Origin: Ignavibacteria bacterium
GTDB lineage: Bacteria; Bacteroidota; Ignavibacteria; Tepidaquicellales; Tepidaquicellaceae
Length of the DNA stretch: 59,319 nucleotides
Reading direction: 5' to 3'
Assembly: GCA_016783945.1 (NCBI GenBank)
Contig: JADHVP010000005.1
Coordinates: forward strand, 1-59,319
Part shown: positions 8,583 to 17,771 of the stretch, in pieces
How positions within the stretch are numbered: position 1 is the stretch's first letter
Layout of the letters: each line of letters starts with the position of its first letter
The notes under the pieces: generated by a model
What the model was told of the DNA's origin: nothing
Database searches by the model: none
The model's input: the letters and a program-made list of their open reading frames with translations, nothing else
Program-made: the position numbers and the translations under genes

Positions 8583-9896
8583 TTGAAAATACTTCTTATT
8601 GGAAATGGTGGACGGGAAAACGCATTAGCGTGGGCGATATATAATTCACCTTCATTCAAAGAATCTAATTCTGAGATATATACAACTATAGGAAGTCTGG
8701 GACTGGATATTATATCGAAACCTGTCAAGATAAAACCAACAGAAATTGAAAAACTTTCAAATTTTGCAAAAGAAAATCAGATTGACCTAACCGTAGTCGG
8801 TCCTGAGATACCGCTTGCAATGGGAATTGTAGACGAATTTGAAAAGCTTGGTTTGAAAATATTCGGTCCTACAAAAAAAGCATCTGAGATAGAATCGAGT
8901 AAGATTCTTTCAAAGAAGCTTATGCAAAAATATGATATTCCAACTGCTAAGTTTGAAACTTTTACTGAAGATAATTTACAAGAAGTCCACGACTATATTA
9001 ATGGATTAAGATACCCAATTGTTATTAAAGCGGATGGATTAGCAGCAGGTAAGGGAGTGATAATAGCTCAGGATATAAATGAAGCTAATCAAACAATTGC
9101 AGATTTTACTGAGAAAGAAGTTTTCGGTGAGTCAGGAAAGAGTTTTATTGTTGAAGAATTTCTGGAAGGGTATGAACTCTCGATTTTCGTAATAACGGAT
9201 GGTATAGATTATGTCATGTTGCCTTCAACACAAGATCACAAAAAGATAGGGGAAGGTGATACAGGGAAAAATACAGGCGGAATGGGTGCTTATGCTCCTG
9301 CCGAACAATTTATTGATGAAGAGTTATTGAACAAGATCAAGACTTCAGTTATTGAACCTGCTTTAAAGGGTTTAAACATAGAGGGAAGAAAATATAAGGG
9401 TTGTTTATATTGCGGATTAATGATAGCTGAAACTGGTGAAGGTATAAGAGAACCAAATGTTATAGAATTCAACTGCAGGTTTGGTGATCCTGAAACACAG
9501 GTTGTTGTTCCTTTAATTAAATCGGACTTCCTGAAATTGTTATTATCTTCCGTTGAAGGAAGTATAAAAGATTATCGAATTGAATTTTTCGATAAATATG
9601 CTTGCTGTGTTGTATTGGCATCTGAGGGATATCCGGGAGACTACGAAAAGAGAAAAGTAATTAAAGGACTTAATGAAGTTGGAAGTGATTGTCTTGTATT
9701 TCATGCGGGTACAAAATTATCTGACGGGAATGAGGTCTTAACAAATGGCGGTAGAGTATTGAATGTTGTTGGGTTAAGCAGTAACTCTTTAAAAGAAGCC
9801 ATAAGCAACAGTTACAAAAACGTCGACAGAATTCATTTTGAAAATATGTATTTCAGGAAAGATATTGGATACAGAGCATTAAAGTATAAATCTTAA
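8583..9896 (+). CDS. purD: Phosphoribosylamine-glycine ligase (GAR synthetase)
   Basis: The 437-residue ATP-grasp enzyme starts KILLIGNGGRENALAW, the PurD N-terminal signature. It contains VVGPEIPLAMG, the ATP-binding segment VIKADGLAAGKGV, QDHKKIGEGDTGKNTGGMGA, and the metal-binding EFNCRFGDPETQV. It joins glycine to phosphoribosylamine with ATP, the second step of purine synthesis. The length is normal for bacterial PurD. Translation starts at a TTG; no nearby ATG fits the conserved N-terminus. It is 12 bases upstream of the epimerase gene. Confidence 0.96.
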   Translation: MKILLIGNGGRENALAWAIYNSPSFKESNSEIYTTIGSLGLDIISKPVKIKPTEIEKLSNFAKENQIDLTVVGPEIPLAMGIVDEFEKLGLKIFGPTKKASEIESSKILSKKLMQKYDIPTAKFETFTEDNLQEVHDYINGLRYPIVIKADGLAAGKGVIIAQDINEANQTIADFTEKEVFGESGKSFIVEEFLEGYELSIFVITDGIDYVMLPSTQDHKKIGEGDTGKNTGGMGAYAPAEQFIDEELLNKIKTSVIEPALKGLNIEGRKYKGCLYCGLMIAETGEGIREPNVIEFNCRFGDPETQVVVPLIKSDFLKLLLSSVEGSIKDYRIEFFDKYACCVVLASEGYPGDYEKRKVIKGLNEVGSDCLVFHAGTKLSDGNEVLTNGGRVLNVVGLSSNSLKEAISNSYKNVDRIHFENMYFRKDIGYRALKYKS

Positions 9897-9908
9897 AAGT
9901 CTATAGTA

Positions 9909-10850
9909 TTGAATATTTTAGTTACTGGCGGTGCAGGTTTCATAGGTTCTCACATTGTGGACAGGTACATAGCTGAAGGGCATAATGTGTATGTGGTTGA
10001 TAACCTATCGACAGGTTTTGAAAAAAATATTAATACTAAAGCGAAATTTTTCCAATTAGATATTTATAAAGATTCGTTCGATAAGTTATTCGACAAGAAT
10101 AATATTGATGTAATTTGTCACCATGCAGCTCAGATCGATGTAAGAAAATCAGTAGAAGATCCAAAGTTTGATGCACAAATAAATATTGAAGGTTCGTTAA
10201 ATTTATTCCAGTCAGCTGTAAATTATGGAGTAAAAAAAATAATATTTGCTTCGACAGGTGGTGCTATTTACGGAGAGCAGGAGCAATTCCCGGCTGACGA
10301 AAACCATCCCACGAAACCACTTTCACCTTACGCTATTTCAAAGTTAGCTGTTGAGAAGTATCTATACTTTTATAAAAAATCACATGGAATTGATTATGTA
10401 ATATTAAGGTATGCTAATGTATACGGACCGCGTCAAAACCCACACGGTGAAGCAGGAGTAGTTTCAATTTTTTGTGAAAAAATATTAGGAAATAAGCAAC
10501 CGGTAATAAATGGTAACGGAAAACAAACACGGGATTATGTGTTTGTGGACGATATTGTTAATGCGAGTGTTTTAGCACTTGGTTTAAAAACGTCAGAACT
10601 GATTAATATCGGAACTGCTGTCGAAACAGATGTGAATTATTTATTCAATTTTATCAATAGATTTTTCGGGAATAAATTTAAAGAAGTTCACTCAGAACCT
10701 AAAATGGGTGAACAAATGCGAAGTGTTATAGATTACAAAAAAGCCAAAGAGTTATTGAAGTGGAAGCCTGATTACAATATTGAAGAAGGTTTAAAGAAAA
10801 CTTGTATTTGGTTTCAGGAATCCGCTCCTTCGGAGAAAAAGGATATTTAG
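9909..10850 (+). CDS. NAD-dependent sugar epimerase/dehydratase (UDP-glucose 4-epimerase-like)
   Basis: The 313-residue extended-SDR enzyme begins NILVTGGAGFIGSHIVDRY, the NAD-binding GxxGxxG. The catalytic Ser/Thr region is FASTGGAIYGEQ and the YxxxK pair is in SPYAISKLAVEKYL. LRYANVYGPRQNPHGEAGVV and TRDYVFVDDIVNA match UDP-glucose 4-epimerases and relatives. It probably interconverts UDP-hexoses for surface polysaccharide. The exact substrate cannot be read from sequence. The TTG start follows purD by 12 bases, and meaB starts 3 bases after its stop. Confidence 0.9.
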   Translation: MNILVTGGAGFIGSHIVDRYIAEGHNVYVVDNLSTGFEKNINTKAKFFQLDIYKDSFDKLFDKNNIDVICHHAAQIDVRKSVEDPKFDAQINIEGSLNLFQSAVNYGVKKIIFASTGGAIYGEQEQFPADENHPTKPLSPYAISKLAVEKYLYFYKKSHGIDYVILRYANVYGPRQNPHGEAGVVSIFCEKILGNKQPVINGNGKQTRDYVFVDDIVNASVLALGLKTSELINIGTAVETDVNYLFNFINRFFGNKFKEVHSEPKMGEQMRSVIDYKKAKELLKWKPDYNIEEGLKKTCIWFQESAPSEKKDI

Positions 10851-10853
10851 CTT

Positions 10854-11801
10854 ATGGCAATAAATAATGATTTCATAAATAAAATTATTTCCTGTGATAA
10901 AAGGACTGTATCGAGAGCTATTTCATTGATAGAAGATGAAGACAACAGGAGTAATGAATTATTAAAGAAGTTATATAAACATGCCGGTAAAGCATATAGG
11001 ATTGGTATTACCGGACCCCCGGGTGCGGGGAAATCTTCGATTACAAATTGTCTCGTTAAATTGCTTGTCAAAAATAATTTTAAAGTTGGAATTATTGCAG
11101 TTGATCCCACAAGTCCTTTTACAGGAGGGGCATTGTTGGGGGATAGAATAAGAATGACTGAAATTAGTTTGCTCGATGGTGTGTTCATTCGATCTATGGC
11201 AACAAGAGGGAGTCTTGGAGGATTGAGTAAGAATGTTGTTGAAGCCTGCGATGTTCTTGATGCCGCAGGTAAAGATTTTATATTAATTGAAACCGTTGGT
11301 GTTGGGCAGTCAGAGCTTGATATAGCACAGACTGCTGATACAACAGTGGTTGTTTTAGTTCCGGAATCGGGTGATGCGATACAAGCAATGAAAGCCGGTT
11401 TAATGGAAATTGCCGATATATTTGCATTGAATAAATCTGATAGGCAAGGTGCGGATGGTATTGCAGCTACTCTGAAGAATATTATCCATCTTAAACCTCC
11501 ATCTGAAAACAAATGGGAAATCAATGTGATAAAAACAATAGGGATAAAGAACGAAGGTATCGAAGAACTTCTTAATGAAATTATAAAACATAAGAATCAT
11601 CTTGAAGACTCAGGTTTCTTAGCAGAAAAAAGAAAAAACAATTTAACAAAGAAAATTCTTGAATTGGTAAACAGCAGGCTTGAGGTAACATTCTGGGATG
11701 AGAAGAAAAGGAAATTTCTTGAGGATAATTTATCAAAAATATATGGAAGAAAAGATGATCCGTATAGTTTTGTTGAAAGGCTCATAGATTTCAAAATTTA
11801 A
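10854..11801 (+). CDS. meaB: Methylmalonyl-CoA mutase-associated GTPase MeaB
   Basis: The 315-residue G3E-type P-loop GTPase has Walker A GPPGAGKS at 54-61, followed by VDPTSPFTGGALLGDRIRM, RSMATRGSLGGLS, ETVGVGQSE and the base-specificity NKSD. This is the MeaB/ArgK family, which guards and reloads the B12-dependent methylmalonyl-CoA mutase. No mutase gene is in the window. It closes the five-gene plus-strand run; gatD converges from the other side across about 110 bases of AT-rich spacer. Confidence 0.93.
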   Translation: MAINNDFINKIISCDKRTVSRAISLIEDEDNRSNELLKKLYKHAGKAYRIGITGPPGAGKSSITNCLVKLLVKNNFKVGIIAVDPTSPFTGGALLGDRIRMTEISLLDGVFIRSMATRGSLGGLSKNVVEACDVLDAAGKDFILIETVGVGQSELDIAQTADTTVVVLVPESGDAIQAMKAGLMEIADIFALNKSDRQGADGIAATLKNIIHLKPPSENKWEINVIKTIGIKNEGIEELLNEIIKHKNHLEDSGFLAEKRKNNLTKKILELVNSRLEVTFWDEKKRKFLEDNLSKIYGRKDDPYSFVERLIDFKI

Positions 11802-11913
11802 TATTGTAATATTTAGCTAAATATTTGGAAGGGTAACAGGATAAGAAAATATAAATAAGAAATGATATTACAGAAGGATCTTATTTAACTTCTCATTTAA
11901 TCTCATTTGAATA

Positions 11914-13299
11914 TCATTTATGAAACTTTTTTATAAATTCTTCCACTTCCGGGACACCTCCCTGATAAATTAAATAACCATTGTAAGGTTCTCTGTAAGT
12001 AATATCATCTCCGATAGGAGTCAGCATCATTTTTTTTACTTCTTTTCGATCCTCGGTTTGTCCTAAGATCCACCCCAATTTTGCCCAAGCTGCCTCCGGA
12101 AGCATATTCATTACTGGAACGACACCTTTTGCCATTAAGTCTCTTCCCGTATCATATACAAACATATGAGTATATCCCCATAATGTTTGCACGGTCATGA
12201 AAACATTAACACCTTTATCGGTTGCTCTTTTTAAAGCTGGGTAAAGAGGTTTGTTTACATGTCCAAGACCAGTACCTGCTATTACAATTCCTTTGTAACC
12301 GTTATCAATTAATGAATCAATAATATCCGGTTTCATACTCGGATAGTAATAGACAATAGATATTCTATCGTTGAAATAAGGAATTATCTTTACCTTCTTA
12401 TCATTCCTTCTACGATTATAATTAGGTTTTAAAGGTTTAACCTCTTTTCTTGTTATAGTTGCTACTGGAATATCACCAATTGTTCTAAATGTTGATCTAT
12501 AAGAGGAATGCATTTTCCTTACACGTGTCCCTCTGTGTAAAAATCCGTATTCATCGGATGTTGGTCCGAACATACAAACTAACACTTCAGCAATATCTGA
12601 ATGACCTGCGGCATAAGCAGCATGCATCAGATTTAATGCAGCATCCGAAGAAGGTCGATCGGATGAGCGTTGTGAGCCAACCAAAACGATTGGAACCGGT
12701 GAGTCCTGAATCATGTAAGTTAAAGCTGAAGCAGTATGATGTAAAGTATCAGTCCCATGTCCTACAATAATACCATCAATACCATTTTCAATTTCTTTCC
12801 CAATTGCTTTAGCCAAAGTAATATATTCTGAGGGACCCATATTTTCACTGAAGACAGCAAAAATCTTATCAGTAGTAATATTGCATATATCTGCCAGTTC
12901 AGGGACAGCCCCATATAATTCACCGGGGGAGAACGCAGGTATAACTGCTCCTGTGCGATAGTCAAGACGAGAAGCGATTGTACCTCCTGTACCAATTAAT
13001 TTTACATTTGGTAAACCTTTGCTGTATGGAAATTCCTTTTCCGGTATTTTATAATTAGCTTTTGAGTAACCGATTTCTTTAATGTCTGTGATTGTATTAA
13101 TATCAATACCAATGTTGTATCCTGTAGGGATTTTAATTACAATATGCTGATCGTCATCATTCTCGGCTCTTGGAAGTATAGTACCTTTAAATTTACCCCG
13201 ATTGGTTTCTACTTCAATTTGTCCCCAAACTCGTACGTTGAATTTTTTCAAGATTTCTAAAGAGTCACCTTTATATCCCTGGAATATATTGTCGGTCAT
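11914..13299 (-). CDS. gatD: Glutamyl-tRNA(Gln) amidotransferase subunit D (archaeal-type)
   Basis: The 461-residue protein has a GatD-specific N-terminal barrel (about 1-90) and then an L-asparaginase-like domain with TGGTIAS (104-110) and GHGTDT (180-185), the two catalytic Thr-containing motifs of asparaginases. GatD releases ammonia from glutamine for GatE to amidate Glu-tRNA(Gln). The N-terminal extension and the adjoining gatE distinguish it from a plain asparaginase. It starts 26 bases after gatE ends on the same strand, so the two form an operon. GatDE is regarded as an archaeal system, so its presence next to bacterial genes is notable. Confidence 0.93.
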   Translation of the reverse strand: MTDNIFQGYKGDSLEILKKFNVRVWGQIEVETNRGKFKGTILPRAENDDDQHIVIKIPTGYNIGIDINTITDIKEIGYSKANYKIPEKEFPYSKGLPNVKLIGTGGTIASRLDYRTGAVIPAFSPGELYGAVPELADICNITTDKIFAVFSENMGPSEYITLAKAIGKEIENGIDGIIVGHGTDTLHHTASALTYMIQDSPVPIVLVGSQRSSDRPSSDAALNLMHAAYAAGHSDIAEVLVCMFGPTSDEYGFLHRGTRVRKMHSSYRSTFRTIGDIPVATITRKEVKPLKPNYNRRRNDKKVKIIPYFNDRISIVYYYPSMKPDIIDSLIDNGYKGIVIAGTGLGHVNKPLYPALKRATDKGVNVFMTVQTLWGYTHMFVYDTGRDLMAKGVVPVMNMLPEAAWAKLGWILGQTEDRKEVKKMMLTPIGDDITYREPYNGYLIYQGGVPEVEEFIKKFHK

Positions 13300-13325
13300 T
13301 TTTATAAAATGATTGTTGTTAGTAA

Positions 13326-15296
13326 TTATTTATTTTCGATTTCTGTTTTTAAATCTTTCAAAGATATATTCCCCAAAGCGTTGTTTCTAAGTTGACCAAT
13401 TATCCAATTAATATCGGCATTCGAATTCTTAGACATTTTTATTTTCTGGAATTTTTTTCTTAAGGATGGAATTACTTTGAATATTTCCTGTCTGGTTTTC
13501 TTTTTGAATTTTAAATTTTTAAGGATAGAATCAAAATTAAGCTGACCATGTTGATATAATTCAGGAAGCATTTTTTTTGCAATGTTTAACTCAATTTTAT
13601 TTTGCTTTAAATATTTAAAAAGATCATAAATTTTTTCGTAAATGAAATCGTCATATGGGCAGAATTTACCTTCGACCCATTTCAAAGTGTGCCCAAAGAA
13701 AGTTCCAACAAACTTAGAATCAATTTTTAAATCTAATATTATCTTTTCTATTGTTAGCATTAAATTTCTTTTCAAAATATAATTGTATGAATCTTCCGGG
13801 ACATTCCAATTCTTCAACTGCTCTATTCTTTTATATACATCAACAGGTAGATTCTTACTTAATTTATTTATATAATTATCATCCAGGGAAATGGCAGCAG
13901 AATCAGTGTCAGGATACATACGATCTGCCCCCGGTAAGACTCGTTCAAATATCGTTGTTCCATTTTCAAAAGATTTTCTTGTTTCGTTGGGAACTCTTTC
14001 AAAAGCCATCTGACATCTTTCTTCGATTGTTTCAAGTGCGGTTTTCATATCTTCTTTCGGTCCCCAAATAATTAATTGCGCATCATTTCCTTTCGCATTC
14101 AAGATATCAGCAATCTTGTTGAATTCCGATAAATTTATATTTAGAGTAAATTGTTCACTATGAATCATATTAGGTTTTTCAAGACAAGCAATGACTTTTA
14201 ACCTATTACTTATTTCATCAGCAAATATTTTATCCGGTTGAGTAAAATGAGAAAGTATTCCTTTAAATTCAGGTAGATTAATTGCGATTACATCATGCTT
14301 GTTTTGCCTCGCAATTTGTAAAGGTTCGTAAGTTGAAAAATTTACATTTGCTTTTATGTGTTCGAAATTAATTTTCCATTTCTCTATATTTTTAACTCTT
14401 TGATTTAAAATTTTTTTAATTCTTAATAAAGTCCATTGCCTGAATGCTTCATTGTGAGTAAGTCTTGGAATCCAATTGTTATGAGAGACACCTTTTATTT
14501 CGACTCTTGTTCCTCCTCTGCAGCTAACATTCACATCTTCACGAGCTGTGCCCATACCTGTTCTTACTTTACCCGTGCTTCTATTCAGAAATCTAATATA
14601 ATTTGCTCCTTCTTTAACTTCTTCAGGATTAACAAAATCGGGATAGGTAACTGTTTCTATTAAAGGCATTCCTAATCGATCCGTTTTGTAAACTCTTGTA
14701 TGACCAATGTCCGAAATCTCACGGCATGCATCTTCCTCAATACTTAATTGAATGAGTCGAACTTTTTTATGCTTTAGTTGAATTTCACCTTCAACTCCAA
14801 GAATTGCTGTTCGCTGAAAGCCAGTAGGTATGCTGCCATCTAAATATTGTTTACGAGCTATGTGTACTTCACCAACAACATTCATTTTGGATAATATTGC
14901 AATTTCCAAAGCGATTTCTAATGCTTCGCTGTCCATTTGAAAAGGAGGTGTATCATCAATTTCGTATGTGCATGCATTGTCATTATTAATTCGATATATA
15001 ATTTCTTTTTTCGTTTTTAATTCCATTAAAGCAGTTCCGTCATATTCTCCTAATTCGCTAAGAGTGGGTCGCATATGCCTGACTATCTCAGCATTGAAAT
15101 TATCATCATCATGATATAAACCAGCAGGACAATAACAAAATAGTTTACGTTTTGATTTTAACTGTTGATGGACTTCCAGACCTGCTTTAAATCCAATCCG
15201 GTCGTAATCTTTTTGAGTAGCTTCTTTTAGTGGTACATAACCAATTGCTTTCTTACTTTCTTCATAATTAATTTGAGGATCGAATACTTTATTCAT
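13326..15296 (-). CDS. gatE: Glutamyl-tRNA(Gln) amidotransferase subunit E (archaeal-type)
   Basis: The 656-residue protein begins with a GatB/GatE-type core: IGFKAGLEVHQQLKSKRKLF, then ARKQYLDGSIPTGFQRT and GTAREDVNVSCRGGTRVEIKG. It continues through a GAD-like insert (about 330-430, AspRS-type), and ends in a helical YqeY-like tail. This combination is GatE rather than GatB. It activates Glu-tRNA(Gln) with ATP and amidates it with ammonia from GatD, supplying Gln-tRNA without a glutaminyl-tRNA synthetase. It is upstream of gatD in one operon. The ATG start is well supported; the length is close to archaeal GatE. Confidence 0.94.
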   Translation of the reverse strand: MNKVFDPQINYEESKKAIGYVPLKEATQKDYDRIGFKAGLEVHQQLKSKRKLFCYCPAGLYHDDDNFNAEIVRHMRPTLSELGEYDGTALMELKTKKEIIYRINNDNACTYEIDDTPPFQMDSEALEIALEIAILSKMNVVGEVHIARKQYLDGSIPTGFQRTAILGVEGEIQLKHKKVRLIQLSIEEDACREISDIGHTRVYKTDRLGMPLIETVTYPDFVNPEEVKEGANYIRFLNRSTGKVRTGMGTAREDVNVSCRGGTRVEIKGVSHNNWIPRLTHNEAFRQWTLLRIKKILNQRVKNIEKWKINFEHIKANVNFSTYEPLQIARQNKHDVIAINLPEFKGILSHFTQPDKIFADEISNRLKVIACLEKPNMIHSEQFTLNINLSEFNKIADILNAKGNDAQLIIWGPKEDMKTALETIEERCQMAFERVPNETRKSFENGTTIFERVLPGADRMYPDTDSAAISLDDNYINKLSKNLPVDVYKRIEQLKNWNVPEDSYNYILKRNLMLTIEKIILDLKIDSKFVGTFFGHTLKWVEGKFCPYDDFIYEKIYDLFKYLKQNKIELNIAKKMLPELYQHGQLNFDSILKNLKFKKKTRQEIFKVIPSLRKKFQKIKMSKNSNADINWIIGQLRNNALGNISLKDLKTEIENK

Positions 15297-15465
15297 AAAT
15301 CTTTACAAATGATATGGATGTTTTTAACAGAAGTAAATTTCGAAATTCAATTTAACAAGAATAGAATGTTGTTGAAATGATAAAGTAATTTTATTTGGAA
15401 TTAATCACAATATAGATGATAAATGATTAATTAATTAATTCTACTTTACAGGGAGGTAAAAAGAA

Positions 15466-15531
15466 ATGGAGAGTACAGGTAATTTGTTTTATACTTTTAT
15501 GAAAGTGGTAATTTCTCCTGTTGATATTTAA
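15466..15531 (+). CDS. Possible 21-codon small ORF with a strong ribosome binding site
   Basis: In the 255-base space between gatE and the repeat protein, GGGAGG at 15451-15456 precedes an ATG at 15466. The short frame reads MESTGNLFYTFMKVVISPVD plus one Ile before TAA. The Shine-Dalgarno match is better than at most genes in this window. No downstream gene is on the same strand and no terminator follows closely, so it is either an orphan micropeptide or a chance match. I do not recognise it. Confidence 0.22.
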   Translation: MESTGNLFYTFMKVVISPVDI

Positions 15532-15551
15532 CTGTAAGGTTTGAATGTTAA

Positions 15552-15923
15552 TTAAATTATTGACAAGAATGCATATAATTGATTTGTTGTTAATGTGTCT
15601 TCAATGAAATAAAGAATATCACCATGCTTGTTTTTCTTTTTGATATATTGTCCATCGATATAATATCGAACATCACCATGTCGATTTTTTTCTTTACATT
15701 CTTGTCCATCTATATAATAAAGAACATCGCCATACCGATTTTTTTCTTTTATTTCTTGTCCGTCAATATAAAACATTATTGAACCATATTTATTTTTATC
15801 TTTAACTTCATTACCATCTAAATAGAATAAAACTGTTCCGTATTTATTTTTATCTTTAATCTCATTCCCATCAATATAAAAAATGATGTCTCCGTAGCGG
15901 TTTTTTAATTTAATTTCAGCCAT
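15552..15923 (-). CDS. Protein made of six 18-residue YxDG repeats, function unknown
   Basis: Of 123 residues, about 108 are six back-to-back 18-residue units of the form K-x-K-N-[RK]-[YH]-G-[DTS]-[IV]-x-[FY]-[YF]-[IL]-[DE]-[GD]-x-E-x, starting near residue 5. The pattern of alternating hydrophobic residues, Gly turn and Asp-Gly turn suggests a repeated beta-hairpin, forming a solenoid or sheet stack. There is no signal peptide and no catalytic motif. The last unit is degenerate and runs into a short hydrophobic tail. The DNA repeats are correspondingly 54 bases. It starts at ATG 15923, with no obvious operon partner. I do not know its function. Confidence 0.7.
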   Translation of the reverse strand: MAEIKLKNRYGDIIFYIDGNEIKDKNKYGTVLFYLDGNEVKDKNKYGSIMFYIDGQEIKEKNRYGDVLYYIDGQECKEKNRHGDVRYYIDGQYIKKKNKHGDILYFIEDTLTTNQLYAFLSII

Positions 15924-16088
15924 GATTTGTACTTGTTAATTTATTATATGAAGTTAGTTATTACACATAACTTTCTTTACTAACAGTTGAACTTATTACT
16001 TGAACTCGCGCTTTTATAAAACAAGATCAAAATTTCTGTTTATAAAAACAGATGTGAGAATATCTCCAAACAGGGAATTAAATATTAT

Positions 16089-17528
16089 TTATTCAACTGA
16101 ATTAAATGGAATAATAACTTTCACAGTTGTACTTTCTCCTTCAACAACTGTTATATCGACTCTTCCCTTCCATGGGTATACACGCTCCTTCATTCCAAAA
16201 AGACCCAAAGATTTAGGATCATTCAATTTATCTTTAGGAATACCTTTACCATTGTCTCTCACTTCCAAAATTAATTCTTTATCATCAATGTTCAGATTTG
16301 ATTTCACTTGTGTCGCATTTGCATGGCGCGCAACATTTGTTAGTATTTCTTGAAAAATACGAAATATATTTATAGTAAGGTTTTCATCGAGATCACTATC
16401 ACTACCCCTTGTAGTAATCATGCATTCAATACCAAATCGTTTTTGAAATTCTCGAGCCTCCCATTTTATCGCAGATACTAGTCCTAAATCATCTAAAATG
16501 GAAGGTCTAATATCCATTGAAATCTTTTGAACAGAATTTATTGTATCCTCAGTAAGTTCTTTCAACTCTCTTATTCTTTTATGTGCATCCTTTTGTTCTT
16601 TTGGAAAAGAATTATCAAGTGCTGATAAATCTTTTTTTAAATTTGTTAAAGCTTGTCCTAGAACAACATTAATTTCGCGGGAAATGTTTTCTCTTTCTTC
16701 TTCTCGTATTGACTGCAAACGAGCTGATAATTTATGAAGTTGTTCTCCCGAAGATTTGTTCTCCTCTACTGCTTTTTTATGCTCAATGACTTCGCTTAAA
16801 GTTTCGGCTATGCCCTGGATGAGATTTTGCTCTTCTTTAAGAAAAGGACCTTTGTCGAGTTCTGCGAATTCCTTTGTATAATATACTTCAACTGAACCTC
16901 TGCGTTTTCCTCTGATGTTTATATCACTGTGAAGTTTCCATTTAGTTTTATCGAAATGTTTTTCGATATAATCTTTACCATCAAAATGAATCAAAGCTCT
17001 TGTATACTCGGGGTAGTGCCAACCTTGAGGAATATATTTGATAACGTCATGAAAGATTTCATTTAAAGTATTTCGCTTACGGACAGATTCAGATATACCA
17101 TACAGACATTGAAGCTCCTTGACTCTTTCACCCATTTCATAAATGAGATTATTATTTTCTTCCTCTACCCGCTTACGCTTTTGTATTTCCTGCTTAAGTT
17201 CCTCGTTTGTTTTTAAAATCTCCGCAGTCTGCTCCTCCACTAATTCTTTATGTTTGTCGTGAGTTTTTCGCAACGTTTCAACTGCTTTCTTTCGTTTTGA
17301 TTCAAGCCTGCTTATTATATAAACTGAAATTGAACAAATTAAGAATACGATAACTGTCTTACTAATAATTTCTATCCAGTTGATTTGTGTAATTGGAGTT
17401 TTAAAGATAATATGAGAGAAGTCAAGTATCTCATTTAGAAAAAAAAGAATAAAAAGGCAAACAAAAATACTGACTGTTATGACAATGAATAACTGGCTCT
17501 TTGCTCGTTTTAATTTTCTATTTTTCAT
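16089..17528 (-). CDS. Membrane sensor kinase of the HisKA_3 type lacking the phospho-acceptor histidine
   Basis: The 479-residue protein has two N-terminal membrane helices (about 10-32 and 47-68), a coiled coil (about 72-140), a GAF-like sensory segment (about 145-260), a dimerisation helix and a C-terminal HATPase. The N-box FQEILTNVARHA and G1 box DNGKGI are intact. The H-box reads SREINVVLGQALTNL, where the family has REIHDDLGQSLTAL (as in the kinase at 19568): the His is Asn and the following Asp is Val. The codon is clearly AAT. It therefore probably cannot autophosphorylate and may act as a pseudokinase or regulator of a partner kinase. It has the same strand and style as its intact paralogue at 19568-22002. 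Confidence 0.88.
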   Translation of the reverse strand: MKNRKLKRAKSQLFIVITVSIFVCLFILFFLNEILDFSHIIFKTPITQINWIEIISKTVIVFLICSISVYIISRLESKRKKAVETLRKTHDKHKELVEEQTAEILKTNEELKQEIQKRKRVEEENNNLIYEMGERVKELQCLYGISESVRKRNTLNEIFHDVIKYIPQGWHYPEYTRALIHFDGKDYIEKHFDKTKWKLHSDINIRGKRRGSVEVYYTKEFAELDKGPFLKEEQNLIQGIAETLSEVIEHKKAVEENKSSGEQLHKLSARLQSIREEERENISREINVVLGQALTNLKKDLSALDNSFPKEQKDAHKRIRELKELTEDTINSVQKISMDIRPSILDDLGLVSAIKWEAREFQKRFGIECMITTRGSDSDLDENLTINIFRIFQEILTNVARHANATQVKSNLNIDDKELILEVRDNGKGIPKDKLNDPKSLGLFGMKERVYPWKGRVDITVVEGESTTVKVIIPFNSVE

Positions 17529-17573
17529 AATAACATCTCGTTTTATGTTCAGAGCTTGGGAATCACCCTAAGA

Positions 17574-17604
17574 GAAAAAAACCCGGATATCTTTTTATTC
17601 CGGG
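17574..17604 (-). terminator. Rho-independent terminator downstream of tRNA-Ala
   Basis: On the minus strand CCCGGA (17604-17599) pairs with TCCGGG (17587-17582), followed by a run of seven T (17581-17575). It directly follows the tRNA-Ala gene and separates it from the histidine kinase gene downstream. Confidence 0.85.
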
Positions 17605-17625
17605 CTGTATTCCAAACTTTTAGCG

Positions 17626-17698
17626 TGGAGCTAAGCGGGGTCGAACCGCTGACCTTCTGAATGCCATTCAGACGCTCTACCAACTGAGCTATAACCCC
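17626..17698 (-). tRNA. tRNA-Ala (anticodon GGC)
   Basis: The 73-nt cloverleaf reads from 17698 down to 17626. The acceptor stem GGGGTTA pairs with TAGCTCC (two G-U pairs), the D-arm is AGCTCAGTTGGTAGAGC, the anticodon stem TCTGA/TCAGA encloses the loop ATGGCAT giving anticodon GGC, and the T-arm carries GGTTCGACCCC. The 3' CCA is not encoded. A terminator follows immediately. Confidence 0.95.
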
Positions 17699-17771
17699 AA
17701 ATCTAATTTAATAAGTTATTAAATTACTTATTCGTACGGAATAATTCAAACCTAATTAAATTATACGTTGT

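Noticed and set aside
10847-11524. 225-codon ORF antisense to meaB
   Set aside because: It is a mirror of the strongly conserved MeaB reading frame and shows no protein family of its own.
12489-12770. 93-codon ORF antisense to gatD
   Set aside because: It has no plausible start context and is explained fully by the conserved GatD frame on the other strand.
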